From assembly GCF_050947875.1 (NCBI RefSeq), contig NC_134571.1:230712024-230776023 (forward strand): 64,000 nt of DNA, written 5' to 3'. Within the stretch, counting starts at the first letter, position 1; every line of letters begins with the position of its first letter. Positions 21,866 through 32,536 of this stretch are shown in pieces. A program made the position numbers and the translations under genes. Origin of the DNA: Dermacentor variabilis. Lineage: Eukaryota > Arthropoda > Arachnida > Ixodida > Ixodidae. The notes below the pieces were generated by a model. It did not search any database. It was not told the origin of the DNA and saw only the letters and a list, made by a program, of their open reading frames with translations.

Positions 21866-23796
21866 TTGAACAATGCCTTGATAACTTTCACAGTAACAAT
21901 GCTACTGTGCTTTGGGATAAATTTAAAGAAATTATCACTCACTGCCTTAAGAACTTTATTCCCAATAAAACAAAAAACTTCCAAGACTACTCCCTGGATA
22001 ACGAGAGAGATCTTGCACCTTAGAAGAAAAGCTAAGCGCTTAAAACGACGATGTGTCTCACATGTTTCAACTCGCGAAATCCAAAATAACCTGAACCAAG
22101 AAGTACGGCAAGCTAAACGCTGGAATTTTCACCATAGATTGCCAAATTTCATTCGAACGGCACCCCAAAAATTTTGGGCTTTTCTGAGCACAAAAACCAA
22201 GTCAATTGACCAAATTGTTCACGAGGGTCATGTCGTCGTCAAAAAACAACGTATCGCGGAGCACTTCAATAACTATTTTCAGAGTGTTTTTTCAAATTTC
22301 GATGACGGTATAAACCTTAACCACATGTCATGTAACTCGACCTTTGATATTGTTTCGCAACCGGGTGTAGTGTCGATGTTGCTGAACCTCAAAGCTAAAT
22401 GATCTCCAGGACCAGACAACATACCGAACGCTTTTCTGCGCAGGTATGCTAAAGCGTTAGCCCCTTTTCTTATCTTCCGTTCCTCGTTATCTTCGGCTAA
22501 TCTTCCTACAGACTAGCTAACTGCACGTGTCGTTTCCATACCGAAAAAAGGTGAGAAAACCCTAGTAACTAGTTATCGTCCGATATCGTTAACTTCATCA
22601 TGTTGCAAGTTAATCGAACATATTATAGCTAATGAAATAATAAATTCCTAAGTGACAACAACGTACTGTCTCCTCATCAGCATGGTTTCCGGAAGGGTTT
22701 CTCTGCTTCCACAATTATTTTAATTATTTTAATTAATTAATTAATTAACCACAATTATTCAGAACTTTGCAAGTGCTCTTGACAAGTCATGACAAATTGA
22801 CATAATATTTTCAGACTTTAAGAAAGCATTTGATCTTGTTTCTCACAATAAACTTATAGGAAAACTACAGTCGACAGACCTTCCAGCAGATAGACCTTCC
22901 AGCGGCTTATCTGTCTAATCGCAAGCAGTTTGTTTAATTGATTATTCTTCTAACGAACTTTCAGTAACCTCTGGAGTACCTCGAGGGAGTGTGCTAGGAC
23001 CTTTATTATTTGTAATATACATAAGCGACATCACTAACGAAATTTATCATCCTGTTCAAGTTAGATTATTTGCTGACGATTGTGTGTTGTTTAACAAGGT
23101 TACTTGCCACGAAGATCAATTAATGCTTAGCTCTGACCTTCAAAACATTCTTTCCTGGTGATGTCGGTGGGGTATGGAATTGAACAGCGAAAAAACTGTT
23201 TACATGTCCACAAGAAAAAAAAATTTTTTTTAATGTTTGTCTATAACCTCGACTCTGAACCGCTAACCAAAGTCAGCCAATATAAATATTTCGGAATCAC
23301 AATAAACAATGACCTCAGCTGGCATAGCCACATTTCTAAAGTCTGTAACTAGTGTTTCAGGAAACTTTGTCTCCTCAGGCACAAACTAAAGCACGCTCCC
23401 TCTGGTACTAGATTACTGGCTTACACTTCACTCATCCGACCGAAACTAGAATATGCATGCATTGTGTGGGATCCCTATAAGAAAATTAACATTAACGCTT
23501 TAGACTATATAGACTGAGTGACTCTCCTACTAGCCCAATGAATAAACATAATATCCAAATGATAGAGCTGGGCAGGAAAATACGACTGAAATTTCTTTTC
23601 TTGCTTAAAAACAACTGTTTGTCCCTCCACCCACAGGCTTATGTTAAACCACCTGCAGCGCGTCGAACACGGTATCGTCACGCTGATTCTTTAAAACCTT
23701 ATAACACCCGAACTAACCTCCAAGTTTTCCTTCTTCCCGCGCGCTGTAACAGATTAGAACAGCCTGCCATTATCAAAATTGATAAACACCGATTCT
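21866..23796 (+). pseudogene. CR1-like ORF2 (RT) remnant
   Basis: Pre-RT linker 21866-22400 (TPWITREILHLRRKAKRLKRR, QKFWAFLSTK, HFNNYFQSVFS). RT motifs in several frames follow: YRPISLTSSCCKLIEHII (22575), DFKKAFDLVSHNKL (22815), SGVPRGSVLGPLLFVIYISD (22975), and the catalytic FADDCVLF (23070). A C-terminal block lies at 23230-23796 (KVSQYKYFGITINNDLSWHS, CLSLHPQAYVKPPAARRT, RCNRLEQPA). Many stops and shifts rule out function. Confidence 0.88.
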
Positions 23797-24227
23797 AGTG
23801 AACGCATGTGTCTTTAATATTAAAGGTATTGCCATATCGGCAAGCCTTGTTACCGTTTTCTTTTTGTTTTTTTTACACATGAATTTTGTTTGATACTTTC
23901 CACATCTTCCTTACTCTATTATTTTCAGTATTTTGCAATGGTCGCTCGTTCAACTTCTGGTACTTCTTTTCCCTCTCTCGCGATAGTTGTTCCAAGTGCT
24001 TATATATGCGTGTGATACCGTTCTAATGTTTGTCAAGTTGTCTTCCTTCAGTCTAACTTCTCTTAATCTTACTTAGTCGTCGCTTTCATTTTTTTTTTCT
24101 GATATTTACATGTTGCATTGCTTTTGTATTTTTTTCATATGTGTATGTATATATTATACATGCGTGTAAATACTTATGTATTCTGCCCCTCCTGCTTGAG
24201 CCTCCATTTGGGCCTGCAGTATTGTAT

Positions 24228-24230
24228 CAA

Positions 24231-24269
<39 letters not shown>

Positions 24270-24271
24270 AT
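24228..24271. repeat. (AAAT)n tail of the LINE
   Basis: About ten copies of AAAT close the CR1-like LINE. Simple-repeat tails rather than poly-A are typical of this LINE group. Confidence 0.95.
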
Positions 24272-25099
24272 TGTTCTAGATAACTGTAGTATGCACAATA
24301 ATGTGTCGGGGCTGACAAACATACAGCTGCTTTTTTTGCCGCCTAACACAATGGCTTCCCTGCAGCCTCTGGATCAGGGGATCATTCAGTATGTGAAAGG
24401 TCGATACAGAAGACAAGTGCTTGAGCTCATGTTGCTCTGTATGGAGGCAAAGAAAAAATATGATGTAACTCTGCTCAGTCCAGTGCACATGGTGGCGCAT
24501 GTGTCGAACACGCCGCCCGCAGTAATCGCGAACTGCTTCCGACACAGTGGCTTTGTCCAAGACAGCGATTCTTGGAGTCGGGGATGCAGATGTTAACCAA
24601 AACGCCGAGGAAGATGACAGTCGCTTCGGCAGACTTCTGCCTCTGGACGACGAATGCATCCACATCGATAGGGACGTTGCCATTGCTGGTCGCCTGAATG
24701 ACGATGAAATACTCTATCTACTGGCGACGAAGAGCACGATTCTGACAGCGAAAATGCGCCCGTCATGGATGCGTGTGAAGTGCAGCGCCACACTGCTAAA
24801 GAGGCCGATGACACCCTAAAGTTTTGGAGGACATCTGCGTCGTTTCTCCCGACAGTCTGCGTGGACTGCACCACCTACAAGAACTCCAAAAAATTGTGCT
24901 TTCTGCGCAAATTTCTCGCGCGCAACAAGCAACAATAACCAATTATTTCATGAACTAAAAATGATGATGTTTTAGGCATTTTATGAGTTATTATTGTCAA
25001 AACCTCGTTAATTCGACATACGGTTAATTCGGACATTTTCTCCAGTCCCGCGAAATCCGAATTAACAGGGTTTTACTGTAGAATATTGGATGTGAAAAA

Positions 25100-26225
25100 T
25101 GAAAAGCTTATTTATACCTCTAAACGGCATGTCAAGCGTTACGCGCGCAGAAATAGTCAGAAATTTGTACCTGCTTTTGTGGAAGTTTCAGGTTCACAAC
25201 CGCGGTGTGCAATGCATCCAGCAGCTGCGCAAACAGTGGTGGCCATAATTTAGCATGCATGAAATCAATGAGCGACTCTACTGACGACAGTGCAAAGACT
25301 GGTGGAGTCAAAGGCTGGCCAATGTCAATCCCATCATGACTGCCGCTGCTGTCGTCGCCTCCGTTGCACCACGCCGCCGTCTGCATCGCGACAACGATCG
25401 CCCCCGTCGGAGATCCTTCACAGAACGAGGCAGCGCTATCTGCACACAGAAACTTCTCCATCGAAGCCCGACCTATTTTATCGCCAGTAGCGACATGCTC
25501 CAGGATTTTGGTAAGTCAGCAGCTGCCACCGTGCACGTGGTTTCACACGCGAGGGGTTTTGCTCTGGCACACAAAGTCCACCATTTCTGTTAATTGGCAT
25601 GGTGACTGGTTCTAGCCTTCATGATCGTGGCAGTTTTCAGAATCGTCGATATTGTAGACTCTGAGTCTTGCAAAATTTGCAGCTTTGTTTCAAGCGACAC
25701 TGCTTTGCACCGTGTTGGTGCACTCATTGCTGCTTCCGCAGCGCATTCCTGCGCTCGCCAAGGAAAAGAGGGAGATTGTAGAAAGGGAGCGCAGGCGCGG
25801 TTCGCTTCTTGCATTGTTGTTTTTTTCTGTCTTTGGACGCTCACGGGTGATGCGGATGCAAAGCAGCTGGCATCATCTTGTGGCATGCTGCGCCAACTTA
25901 CGACGCTCTCCACGGCTTTCGCAATTGGCGTGCTGGTGGGATGCGCTGCACAGTAATGGCGGCAGATACAAACTCGCCTACACAAACTTTTTGCAATCTC
26001 ATGGTTAAGGAGGACTTAGCAATGCAAATTTCACGATTATTCTGCATGGAAAACACCACCCAAAAGGAAGAATTTCAATTGTTATATCCAATATGTGGTA
26101 AATAACAAATCTTATATATGGGCTTTTTTCTCATAGCCCTAAGGCATAAATTGATACTCTGGAGTCGACTCATGGTCGTAACTGATATACCATTATATGT
26201 GCTATAATGATATATCCGTGCACAT
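25100..26225 (-). mobile_element. Tigger H, deletion derivative
   Basis: Minus-strand pieces: an HTH start (MSAPTRCKAVSLETKLQILQ then ESTISTILKTATIMKA, 25720-25600) and a C-terminal tail ending KQVQISDYFCARNA (25132-25180). The DDE core is missing. The right subterminal region 26003-26215 (TTCACGATTATT, CTGGAGTCGACTCATGG, ATATACCATTATATG) recurs at 31166-32219, where the end continues to GTAAGTGGACTG plus TA. Here the terminal bases are lost at the start of the LINE. The left end next to Tigger G was not resolved. Confidence 0.65.
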
Positions 26226-26265
26226 CCTGTGCTGATGAAAGGCAAGGGCCAAAGCTCTCCAGCAA

Positions 26266-28466
26266 ATGATAGAACACGACAGAGAACATGCGGCTTTTGT
26301 AGACGCTGCATGGGTCAGAGGAAAGAAAGCCGTCACGGCAGTAGTATTAGATGTAGATGGTCTCACTTGGGATGGCATTACAGTCATGACTAAAGATACG
26401 ACGGTCACGGAACAAGTAGCAATAGCATTGGCTTTAAGGAATAATAAGTGGATGCGAATTTACAGTGACTCTAAGATGGCTATTAGACACTGGGCTTCAT
26501 CAATTTTCCACTTCTGGCTACCCGCGGGCTGCCAGAGCCAGCCAGAGTGTCTTCATTTTTCTCGGTTTACTCCGCCCACCACGTGACAGACTTCCGCCGG
26601 GCATTCATTCTGCTCGGGCTGGACGGTTCTAGCTACCCGCGGGCTGCCATAACTTGCCAGGACGATTTTGGTTTGGCTGCTCTCTGGAAGTTCTCTGGCT
26701 AGCAGACGACTAAAAGAGGCGATGGGCGCTCGCCGCCCTCTTTGCGGGGACTTCAGGGATTGCAACGCGGGCAACTTGAGGACTTAAATTTACCTAGCTC
26801 AGCCAACTGTCTACGGTCATCTTTGGATTTTCTTACTTCTAGCGTTATCTTTTTAGGTGCTAACGCACCGTTCCGCATTGTAAAGTGGTGTGATACGAGT
26901 GGTGATAAAGCGTCTGAAGCTTTTGTGTGTCCCCAAGGCTTCTTCGCAGCGGTGATCAGTGCACCGTGCTCTCATGTGTGCATATTATCTGCATTGTGTT
27001 CCACGCAAGTTGTAGACGCTCACTCACACATTGCGGAACATTTTCGGCTCCGTCGTTCTTTGATGGTGTTTCTTTTCACATATCTCGCGTATGTATGCGG
27101 AGATATCTCTTTCTTCTGCAGTTAGCGAAGGCGTTGCAGCTAGCCCGTGTTCACTCCGTCTCTCCGTCATATGCTTGGGTGGCAGCTCGAAACCAATATG
27201 TGTCCAAACTACCGGCTGTTGATGTAAGAATGCACTGGTTGAGTAATAGGCACACGTACATGAGACACAAGTACATTGGCTTATTGCTCTCACGATCGCG
27301 ACCAATGTTGTTTTTCATGTGAAACTTTTCGCTAGTCACAGGTGGCGTGCATTTTCATGCGCCAGCCGCATCCCCAGCTCTTTGGGGTCAAAATGAGAAG
27401 TACAATCAGTCACAACAAAGTTCCTGAAATCGAAGCCCAAGCAGGTCGGCACCAAATTTTATGTATATAAGACGTACCCGATGTCCTGCTTTTTCATGTC
27501 CTGTGATGTGATGACACAACGCCAACTCATCAATGTCGCCAGTGGGCGACGTGATCGCTGCAAGCAGGGATCCTTGAGCTATCGCTTTCAAGGAAACAAT
27601 TACGCACGATTTCGCGCTTTGTCAACTGACGCGTCGGAGGCTATCTGTGGCGCTGCACAAGGTGAGGTTGGCCCAGTGCGCATCCTGTGCCTAGTCACGC
27701 AAAATCGCCCGAAAGTGATCGCATCCCGGAATGCAACTATATATTTTCAAGCTGGCAACACATAAATGGGCCGACTACGCCAAGCGAACGCCGGCCTCAG
27801 TGGGCACTGCCATGCTGATAGCATGCTTACATTTGGCCAGCTGTCCCGACATTCAATTTTGCAAACTTCGGGCAGGTTCGGGTTGCCTTGGAATCCCAGC
27901 TCACGTGACTTCCTATCAGGACCGGGACTAGCTGGCTGCCATCTGGCTGCCAGCGGGCTGCCAGAACTCCGAAAATCAAAGAGGCCCACTTTACCAAAGG
28001 CTTTGTAACCAAAAGGGCTGCCTAGCTGATCGGTGAGATGGACAGCCAAGGGATCGAAATCCGCTACTTTCCTGCACACATGGGGTCTGTCAATCCATCT
28101 CGGAAGAATTGAAACGAGATGGCTAATGCAGCTGCACGAGGACTTACTACGTCTGCACTACGCGACCAGGACCATAAAAGAATACAGGAGGAGAACAGGG
28201 ACCAATTACTTCCACATAATGAAATCACGAAATATTACTACATGAACAGAAGGGAATTTCCAGTGCCACACACTAAGCTCAATAGAGCTCAATCAGGGAC
28301 TCTGAGATTGTTACAGACAAGAGCTAATCCGAGCCCAAACTTTATTAACAAGCTATATCCAGAAAGAGAGGTACCAATCAATTACAAAAAGTGTAATGGC
28401 ATCATTACTCTGGATCATATGCTTTGGCAGTGTCCTGTGTCTTTCACAGACTGCGACAAGGAATGA
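26266..28466 (+). pseudogene. LINE ORF2 RNase H domain, split
   Basis: First half at 26266-26500: FVDAAWVRGKKAVTAVVLD (catalytic Asp), TVTEQVAIALAL (catalytic Glu), RIYSDSKMAIRHWAS (catalytic Asp). Second half from about 28040: GIEIRYFPAHMGSVN, then after a stop NEMANAAARGLT, a conserved RNase H end. Downstream sequence to 28466 has EFPVPHTKLNRAQSGTLRLL, then CNGIITLDHMLWQCP, a typical LINE C-terminal Cys/His stretch. Stops and the insert make it non-functional. Confidence 0.8.
26502..27985. mobile_element. 1.5-kb inverted-repeat insertion of unknown class
   Basis: It splits the LINE RNase H domain. The left end ATTTTCCACTTCTGGCTACC and the right end, whose inverse is ATTTTCGGAGTTCTGGCAGC, form imperfect inverted repeats of about 35 bp. 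CGCGGGCTGCCA motifs recur near 26525, 26638 and 27955. Internal frames (for example 26742-27125, 26927-27322) show no family I recognise. A clear target duplication was not found. Non-autonomous DNA transposon is the likely class. Confidence 0.5.
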
Positions 28467-28628
28467 TACTGGTGGCGACAAGTACTTCACAGTGAAGTTC
28501 TTTTATATCAACTACAGGCGGTCCAGAAGGCCGACGAACTGGCAGTAAAGTTAAACCTTACTGTCACAACGTGGGAACCGCCTCTGTCAACCTAAGGGTT
28601 GATCTTCAGGACATGAATAAAGTTCATC

Positions 28629-28652
28629 ATACCATACCATACCATACCATAA
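28629..28652. repeat. (ACCAT)n LINE tail
   Basis: Four to five copies of ACCAT follow AATAAAGTTCATCAT and mark the 3' end of the RNase H-bearing LINE. Confidence 0.9.
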
Positions 28653-28879
28653 CACAATATACCACAGATATGAACTCGCGTACGCAAAATTTTTGCATTG
28701 TTTTGGTTAAGGGGGGTTGTGGCTTTGAAAATCAAATTCCTTATTTCATCATGGGTTTTGACGAAAATTGGCACAAATGTTTAGAACGTCTCCCTGATGC
28801 TTCCATAAAAGTTTCAGAGCGGTATCTTGAGAACATTTTATTCAATTTTATTGAGCAGAATTTTTTTCCCTCTAACTTT

Positions 28880-29110
28880 AATATTTGGGGTTTTACGTGC
28901 CAAAACCACTTTCTGATTATGAGGCACGCCGTAGTGGAGGACTCCGGAAATTTTGTCCACCTGGGGTTCTTAAACGTGCACCTAAATCTAAGCACACGGG
29001 TGTTTTCGCATTTCGCCCCCATCGAAATGCGGCCGCCGTGGCCGGGATTCGATCCCGCGACCTCATGCTCAGCAGCCCAACACCATACCCACTGAGCAAC
29101 CACGGCGGGT
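28880..29110 (-). mobile_element. Ruka-type tRNA-derived SINE, full length
   Basis: On the minus strand it starts with a tRNA-like head containing an A-box-like TTGCTCAGTGG and a B-box-like GGATCGAATCC (near 29050), giving an internal RNA polymerase III promoter. A tRNA-unrelated body follows, and it ends CCCCAAATATT. An 11-bp target duplication, CCTCTAACTTT, flanks it exactly (28869-28879 and 29111-29121). Ruka is the SINE family described from ixodid ticks. No product is encoded; it is mobilised by LINE machinery. A 5'-truncated copy lies at 34979-35137. Confidence 0.88.
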
Positions 29111-29585
29111 CCTCTAACTTTCCTGAAAGCCTGGGGAACTTAAAAAACGTGATAGAAGGCTTGTTAAGTATTGACTGCATAGCTAAATGCGTGCTGAAGG
29201 TCGTGACATTCTTGCATTTTCTTTTTCGCAACACACATTTTTTGGACTGCTATATTTTATGTTACCTTCGCATCAAGCACACTTTCGGGGTAGACGAATA
29301 GTCATATCGTAAGCTTACAAAGGGCCAAGATAAGAAAGCAAGAATGTCACGACCTGCACTGTAGCCCAAGGAACGTGACAAAAAAAGCGAAGTGAAAATA
29401 TGTTAAACGGTAACAAAGAAATCAGCTCCAGAAACTGAGCAGAAAGGCAGAAAGACAGTCTTGAGAAAATGGCTCTCAAAGTTCCACCTTCTCTTCAGTT
29501 CTCTAAAAGGCACCAAATCTGTAGACATTGGGGTGTTTTGTGATGTGGGGCTTCTTGTACATGTGGCCTCAGGTCTGGCATGCTT

Positions 29586-29605
29586 CCCCCCCCCCCCCCC
29601 CCCCC
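29586..29605. repeat. Poly-C tract of 20
   Basis: An uninterrupted run of 20 C. Comparable runs occur at 18643-18657 (15 C) and 60403-60421 (19 C). Their length may be affected by sequencing slippage. Confidence 0.9.
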
Positions 29606-30119
29606 GTTTATTTTCTACAAAAAGAAAAAAAGGGGGGGCATTCTTTGCTGCTGCTGCGCTACAAAGCATGGTGCCTAGATTTCAAACCAAGTGACGTGCA
29701 GAACTCTGTGTGGGCATGAATATAGTTCCAGTGTGCATTCAGGCAGCATGTTCCCGCAGGCTGCCCAATTGATAGCAATCTTCAGTATGAACAGCGAGGC
29801 ATTTTTTTCTTTTGGTAAAGTTGACCATGTTACTGAATGAAGGCTCTGAGTGTCAGCAGCCTCCCAAGTCATCTTTACTTGAGAATGGCTGTAGAACATA
29901 ATATCAGAGAGCCAGTGATAGATATGCAGCTGCTAGATGCTTTCCAGAATTGTACTTTTGTACGATGCCTTGATCACTTCTGCAGTCAGGTGTCTGTGCC
30001 AGCCCAAGGGGCCTAGTGAACAGAGCTCATGATGGGGTTTTGTTTATGAAGGGGTGCTATGATAGATACTGTTACGAGCTATTGTGACAGTATGATAATA
30101 GAGAACGCACAATGTGCTT

Positions 30120-30625
30120 GGTTGCGGGCTCGAGGAATCAACCCTCGATGCGCTTATTTATGCTGTCCGACGTGCCAATGCGCGAAATTCCTAGCCGCGG
30201 GTTCAAGGAGTCGACACTCAATGCGCTTATTCGCGCAGTCCGAGGTGCCGATGCACGAAATGCCTAGTCACGGGCTCAAGGAGTCGAGCCTCGATGCGCT
30301 CATTTGCGCAGTCCGACGTACCGATGCGGGCTCGAGGAGTCGACGCTTGAAGTCGCTCAGTCGGAGGCACCAATGCACAAAATGCTTAGGTGGGGGTCCA
30401 AGAACTCCGCACGCGATGTGCATGATTGCAGAGTCTGAGACTCCCTATGCGCAAAATGCTTAGCCGCGTGTCCGAGAATTGCGTGCGCAATGTGCTTGGT
30501 AACGAATTCCGAAAGAATGAGTGCTGAAAGGCTTAGCCGCATGTCGAAGGATTCCATGCGTGAATCTTGGTCGCGAAGTCCGCGTCACCGATGCTCGGAA
30601 TGCTTAGCCGCAAGTCTGAAACGTC
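30120..30625. repeat. Degenerate minisatellite, unit about 72 bp, about 7 copies
   Basis: The repeated core reads AATGCTTAGCCGCG-G-TC-AGGAGTCG followed by CGATGCGC, GCGCAGTCCGA and CCGATGC. Copies begin near 30120, 30191, 30264, 30325, 30388, 30461, 30534 and a partial at 30605. Units differ in length by about ten bases and the later units are more diverged. No open frame spans the array consistently. It is much more GC-rich than the surrounding element. Confidence 0.8.
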
Positions 30626-31165
30626 CACAAACATAGGGATCAGCCACGCTACTGCGATGTCCGCGTAGTGCCCGTTTTGACACTTCAAGATTACGGCAAG
30701 TGGAGAAGTCCAGACTCGTGTGCTGCAAAGAGCCGAGCAGACGATGCGAGCGCCGGACCAATGGCGAACCGCGCTGGAGTCACATGGCGGGCACAGCCAA
30801 TTGCAGGCTCCGGCACGACCTTCAATCATTTCTTTTTTGTGTGCTTGTTTCTGTATGGTGGAGATAGCTGAAGCGCTAATATTGAAAACGGAGAAATGCG
30901 CTTTCCAACGAGACCACGATGGTGGCGCTCGGTCGCGCCATTCCGGAGATATTGTGGCTTGAAAAATGCTGTTCTTTCTTGATTTCCGTGAGATTTTTCG
31001 CCATCTTGGCGAATAAAATGAATTTTTAGAGCACTTATGAGTGGCTTACAGTGATGATATTTGCGTATCAGATAGAAAAAGGGTTATAGAAATTGAAAAT
31101 GTGATTTTAAAAAAATTTACTTTTTTGGAAATTTTTCGCGATGCGAAAGCCGCGTCCCCCCTTAA

Positions 31166-32219
31166 GGGGAACTTAGCCACGTAAATTTCACGATTATTTT
31201 GCATGGAAAACGCCGCCCAAAAGGCAGAATTTCAATTGTTATATCCGATATGCGGTGAATAACATATCGTTATATATGGATTTTTTTCTGATAGCCCAAA
31301 AGCACAAATTGGTACTCTGGAGTTGACTCATGGTTGTACAGTGGAATCTCAATGATACGATCACGGCTAATACGAATTTCTGGATGATACGAATGTTTTG
31401 TGGTCCCGGCTAAGCCCCATTACTTTGCAACATGCTACAGAACGGTTGTTACGAATCAATTTTCGACCCGCGTCAGTTGATACGAAAATTACCGAAGACA
31501 CTTTGGAAATTTTAAAGTGTTCTTGGCAAAAGCCACAGTTGGCACGATTCCAGCGCACGGACGGACGCGACCGCGAGCATGAGCCCCACCGACGGCAGTG
31601 AAAGAGAACAGCACGCAGTTACACGATTTCTCCCTCTCTCTTTTGGTGCGGAGGCGCGGACGCGACGCTGGACAGCGCGGAGGCCGCAACTGGGCGCGAA
31701 GAGTTTGAAGCAGTGGCACTTCTGTTGCTTTTGTGCTTTTCCTCCTTTGCCGCGTGCCATCGGACAGAGTGGCTGCGGTGCTTTGGGCCGCGTTCTTTGT
31801 GTTAGATGTGGGCGACGGCGAAGGTCTGGATGCAACATCCACCGGCCACCACCGGTGGCTGGATCCACCACCGGCAGATGAAACGCTGCATGCGCTCGAA
31901 GTTCTGAGGCGTGCTATGGCTGCGGATGAAATCAGCGACGACACATGCACGCGTTTTTATGGATTTGAACAAAGTCTGCTAATTGACCTGACAAAGAAAA
32001 AGAAGCAGAAGGACATTAGAGACTTTTTCTTCAATAATAAATGCTTTTTATGTACGTGTACCTGATAGAGTTCACCTCTGACTCTTTAATTTAGCTAGTT
32101 TTAATTGTTTTGATGACACGAATTTCGGCTAATACGAATATTTTTCGTGACCTTGCGAGATTCGTATCATCGAGATTCCACTGTAACCGATATATCATTA
32201 TATGCGGTATCATTGTAAG
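31166..32219 (-). mobile_element. Second copy of the Tigger H end, split by Tigger D
   Basis: 31166-31338 plus 32184-32219 match 26006-26215 (AATTTCACGATTATT, GACTCATGGTTGTA, CGATATATCATTATATG). They run on to GTAAGTGGACTG with TA, which looks like the Tigger-type terminus. The copy at 26180 reads straight through the point where Tigger D sits here, giving an empty site. Confidence 0.65.
31339..32183 (+). mobile_element. Tigger D, 845-bp deletion derivative
   Basis: CAGTGGAATCTCAATGATAC and the inverse of CAGTGGAATCTCGATGATAC bound it, with one mismatch in 22 bases. TA flanks both sides (31337-31338, 32184-32185). It keeps a plus-strand C-terminal tail near 31885-32030 (LRRAMAADEISDDTCTRF then KKKKQKDIRDFF), the usual basic end of Tigger transposases. 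HTH and catalytic domains are gone. A paralogous empty site at about 26177 confirms TA as target. Confidence 0.88.
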
Positions 32220-32536
32220 TGGACTGTACTGGACACGCCAGTTTTCACTTGAGCGAAAGCAAAGTATATGCCATATAATACTAATATTACTAACATGATA
32301 TACCTCGACAACTTGCTCGCACGGTGCTAAGTGTTCATTATTTTTGTAACACCTGCATTTCATGGAGAAATGGGGTTTAATCCAATTTTCATAAATTCAT
32401 AAATGTGGGGTGAAAACATTAGAATTTACCATGTTTTACTAAAAGAGGAAGGACTGCACAGAGACCGTCAAGTTTCATTCATTTGAGACCCTGCAAAGTG
32501 CTGCTGCCAACTGGTGAGCAACGTGTGAGACCAAAC
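32220..32536. other. Unique-looking intronic DNA 3' of the LRP5/6 exon
   Basis: No transposon end, reading frame or simple repeat was recognised. Position directly after the splice donor suggests intron. Confidence 0.5.

Larger units (their letters stand above)
21825..24271 (+). mobile_element. CR1-like LINE inserted in Tigger G
   Basis: Tigger G coding stops near 21825 (KLGKVL) and resumes at 24272 (VLDNC). The intervening DNA begins after an ATT-rich run, contains a 5'-truncated ORF2 and ends in a long (AAAT)n tail. No endonuclease domain is present, so it was 5'-truncated on arrival, as is usual for LINEs. Confidence 0.88.
19084..24600 (+). pseudogene. Tigger G transposase, three separated pieces
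   Basis: Piece 1 (19084-19655): HTH start RAPPKRAKYEAKDLAAKAEI and QAIMNKFNVKRSKLI, a stop at 19294, then further degenerate sequence including HPKLEEALLRRI to SITCK. Piece 2 (about 21567-21825): GDPCIGSKRNKDRITVLLAA, GTKRLPLLIIGKAEKPRCFK, TNRKAWMTAAIF. Piece 3 (24272-24600): VLDNCSMHNNV, LFLPPNTMASLQPLDQGIIQ, then IANCFRHSGFV. Pieces 2 and 3 carry the second and third catalytic Asp; the first DET motif lies in the decayed part. A weaker C-terminal tail continues to about 24940. Confidence 0.88.
18315..25078 (+). mobile_element. Tigger G, split by two nested elements
   Basis: The left end CAGTAAAACCTCGTTAATTC (18315) and the right end, inverse of CAGTAAAACCCTGTTAATTC (25078), are TA-flanked (18313-18314, 25079-25080). 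It begins only 21 bp after Tigger F. The transposase pieces are collinear on the plus strand but separated by a TTAA-type element (about 19661-21569) and a CR1-like LINE (about 21825-24271). Removing both leaves about 2.4 kb, a normal Tigger size. Confidence 0.9.
26233..28653 (+). mobile_element. LINE (RNase H-bearing, I/Tad-like group) 3' fragment
   Basis: The fragment contains the RNase H and downstream region of a LINE ORF2, then a 3' UTR ending ATGAATAAAGTTCATCAT and a short (ACCAT)n tail. It is 5'-truncated, with RT absent. The RNase H domain is interrupted by a 1.5-kb insert (26502 to about 27985). The clade is judged only from the presence of RNase H after RT in LINEs. Confidence 0.75.
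28711..31161. mobile_element. TTAA-flanked element, copy 3 (2.45 kb, non-coding)
   Basis: TTAA followed by GGGGGGTTGTGGCTTTG starts it (28707-28710). It ends with the inverse of GGGGGGACGCGGCTTTCGC, then TTAA at 31162-31165. The terminal 18 bases agree at about 15 positions. The right subterminal TTTTTCGCGATGCGAAAGCC resembles the same position in copies 1 and 2 and in the fragment at 58310-58400. Inside are a Ruka SINE, a 20-base C tract, a 72-bp minisatellite and no recognised coding, so it is non-autonomous. Pairing of these two ends is an inference. Confidence 0.5.

Noticed and set aside
28985..29110. A possible tRNA gene on the minus strand
   Set aside because: The A- and B-box-like motifs belong to the tRNA-derived head of a Ruka-type SINE with an 11-bp target duplication; no complete cloverleaf is evident.
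31489..31950. Overlapping 100-150-codon frames on both strands within Tigger D
   Set aside because: They are GC-rich shadows inside a deletion derivative; only the short C-terminal tail near 31885-32030 resembles a transposase.
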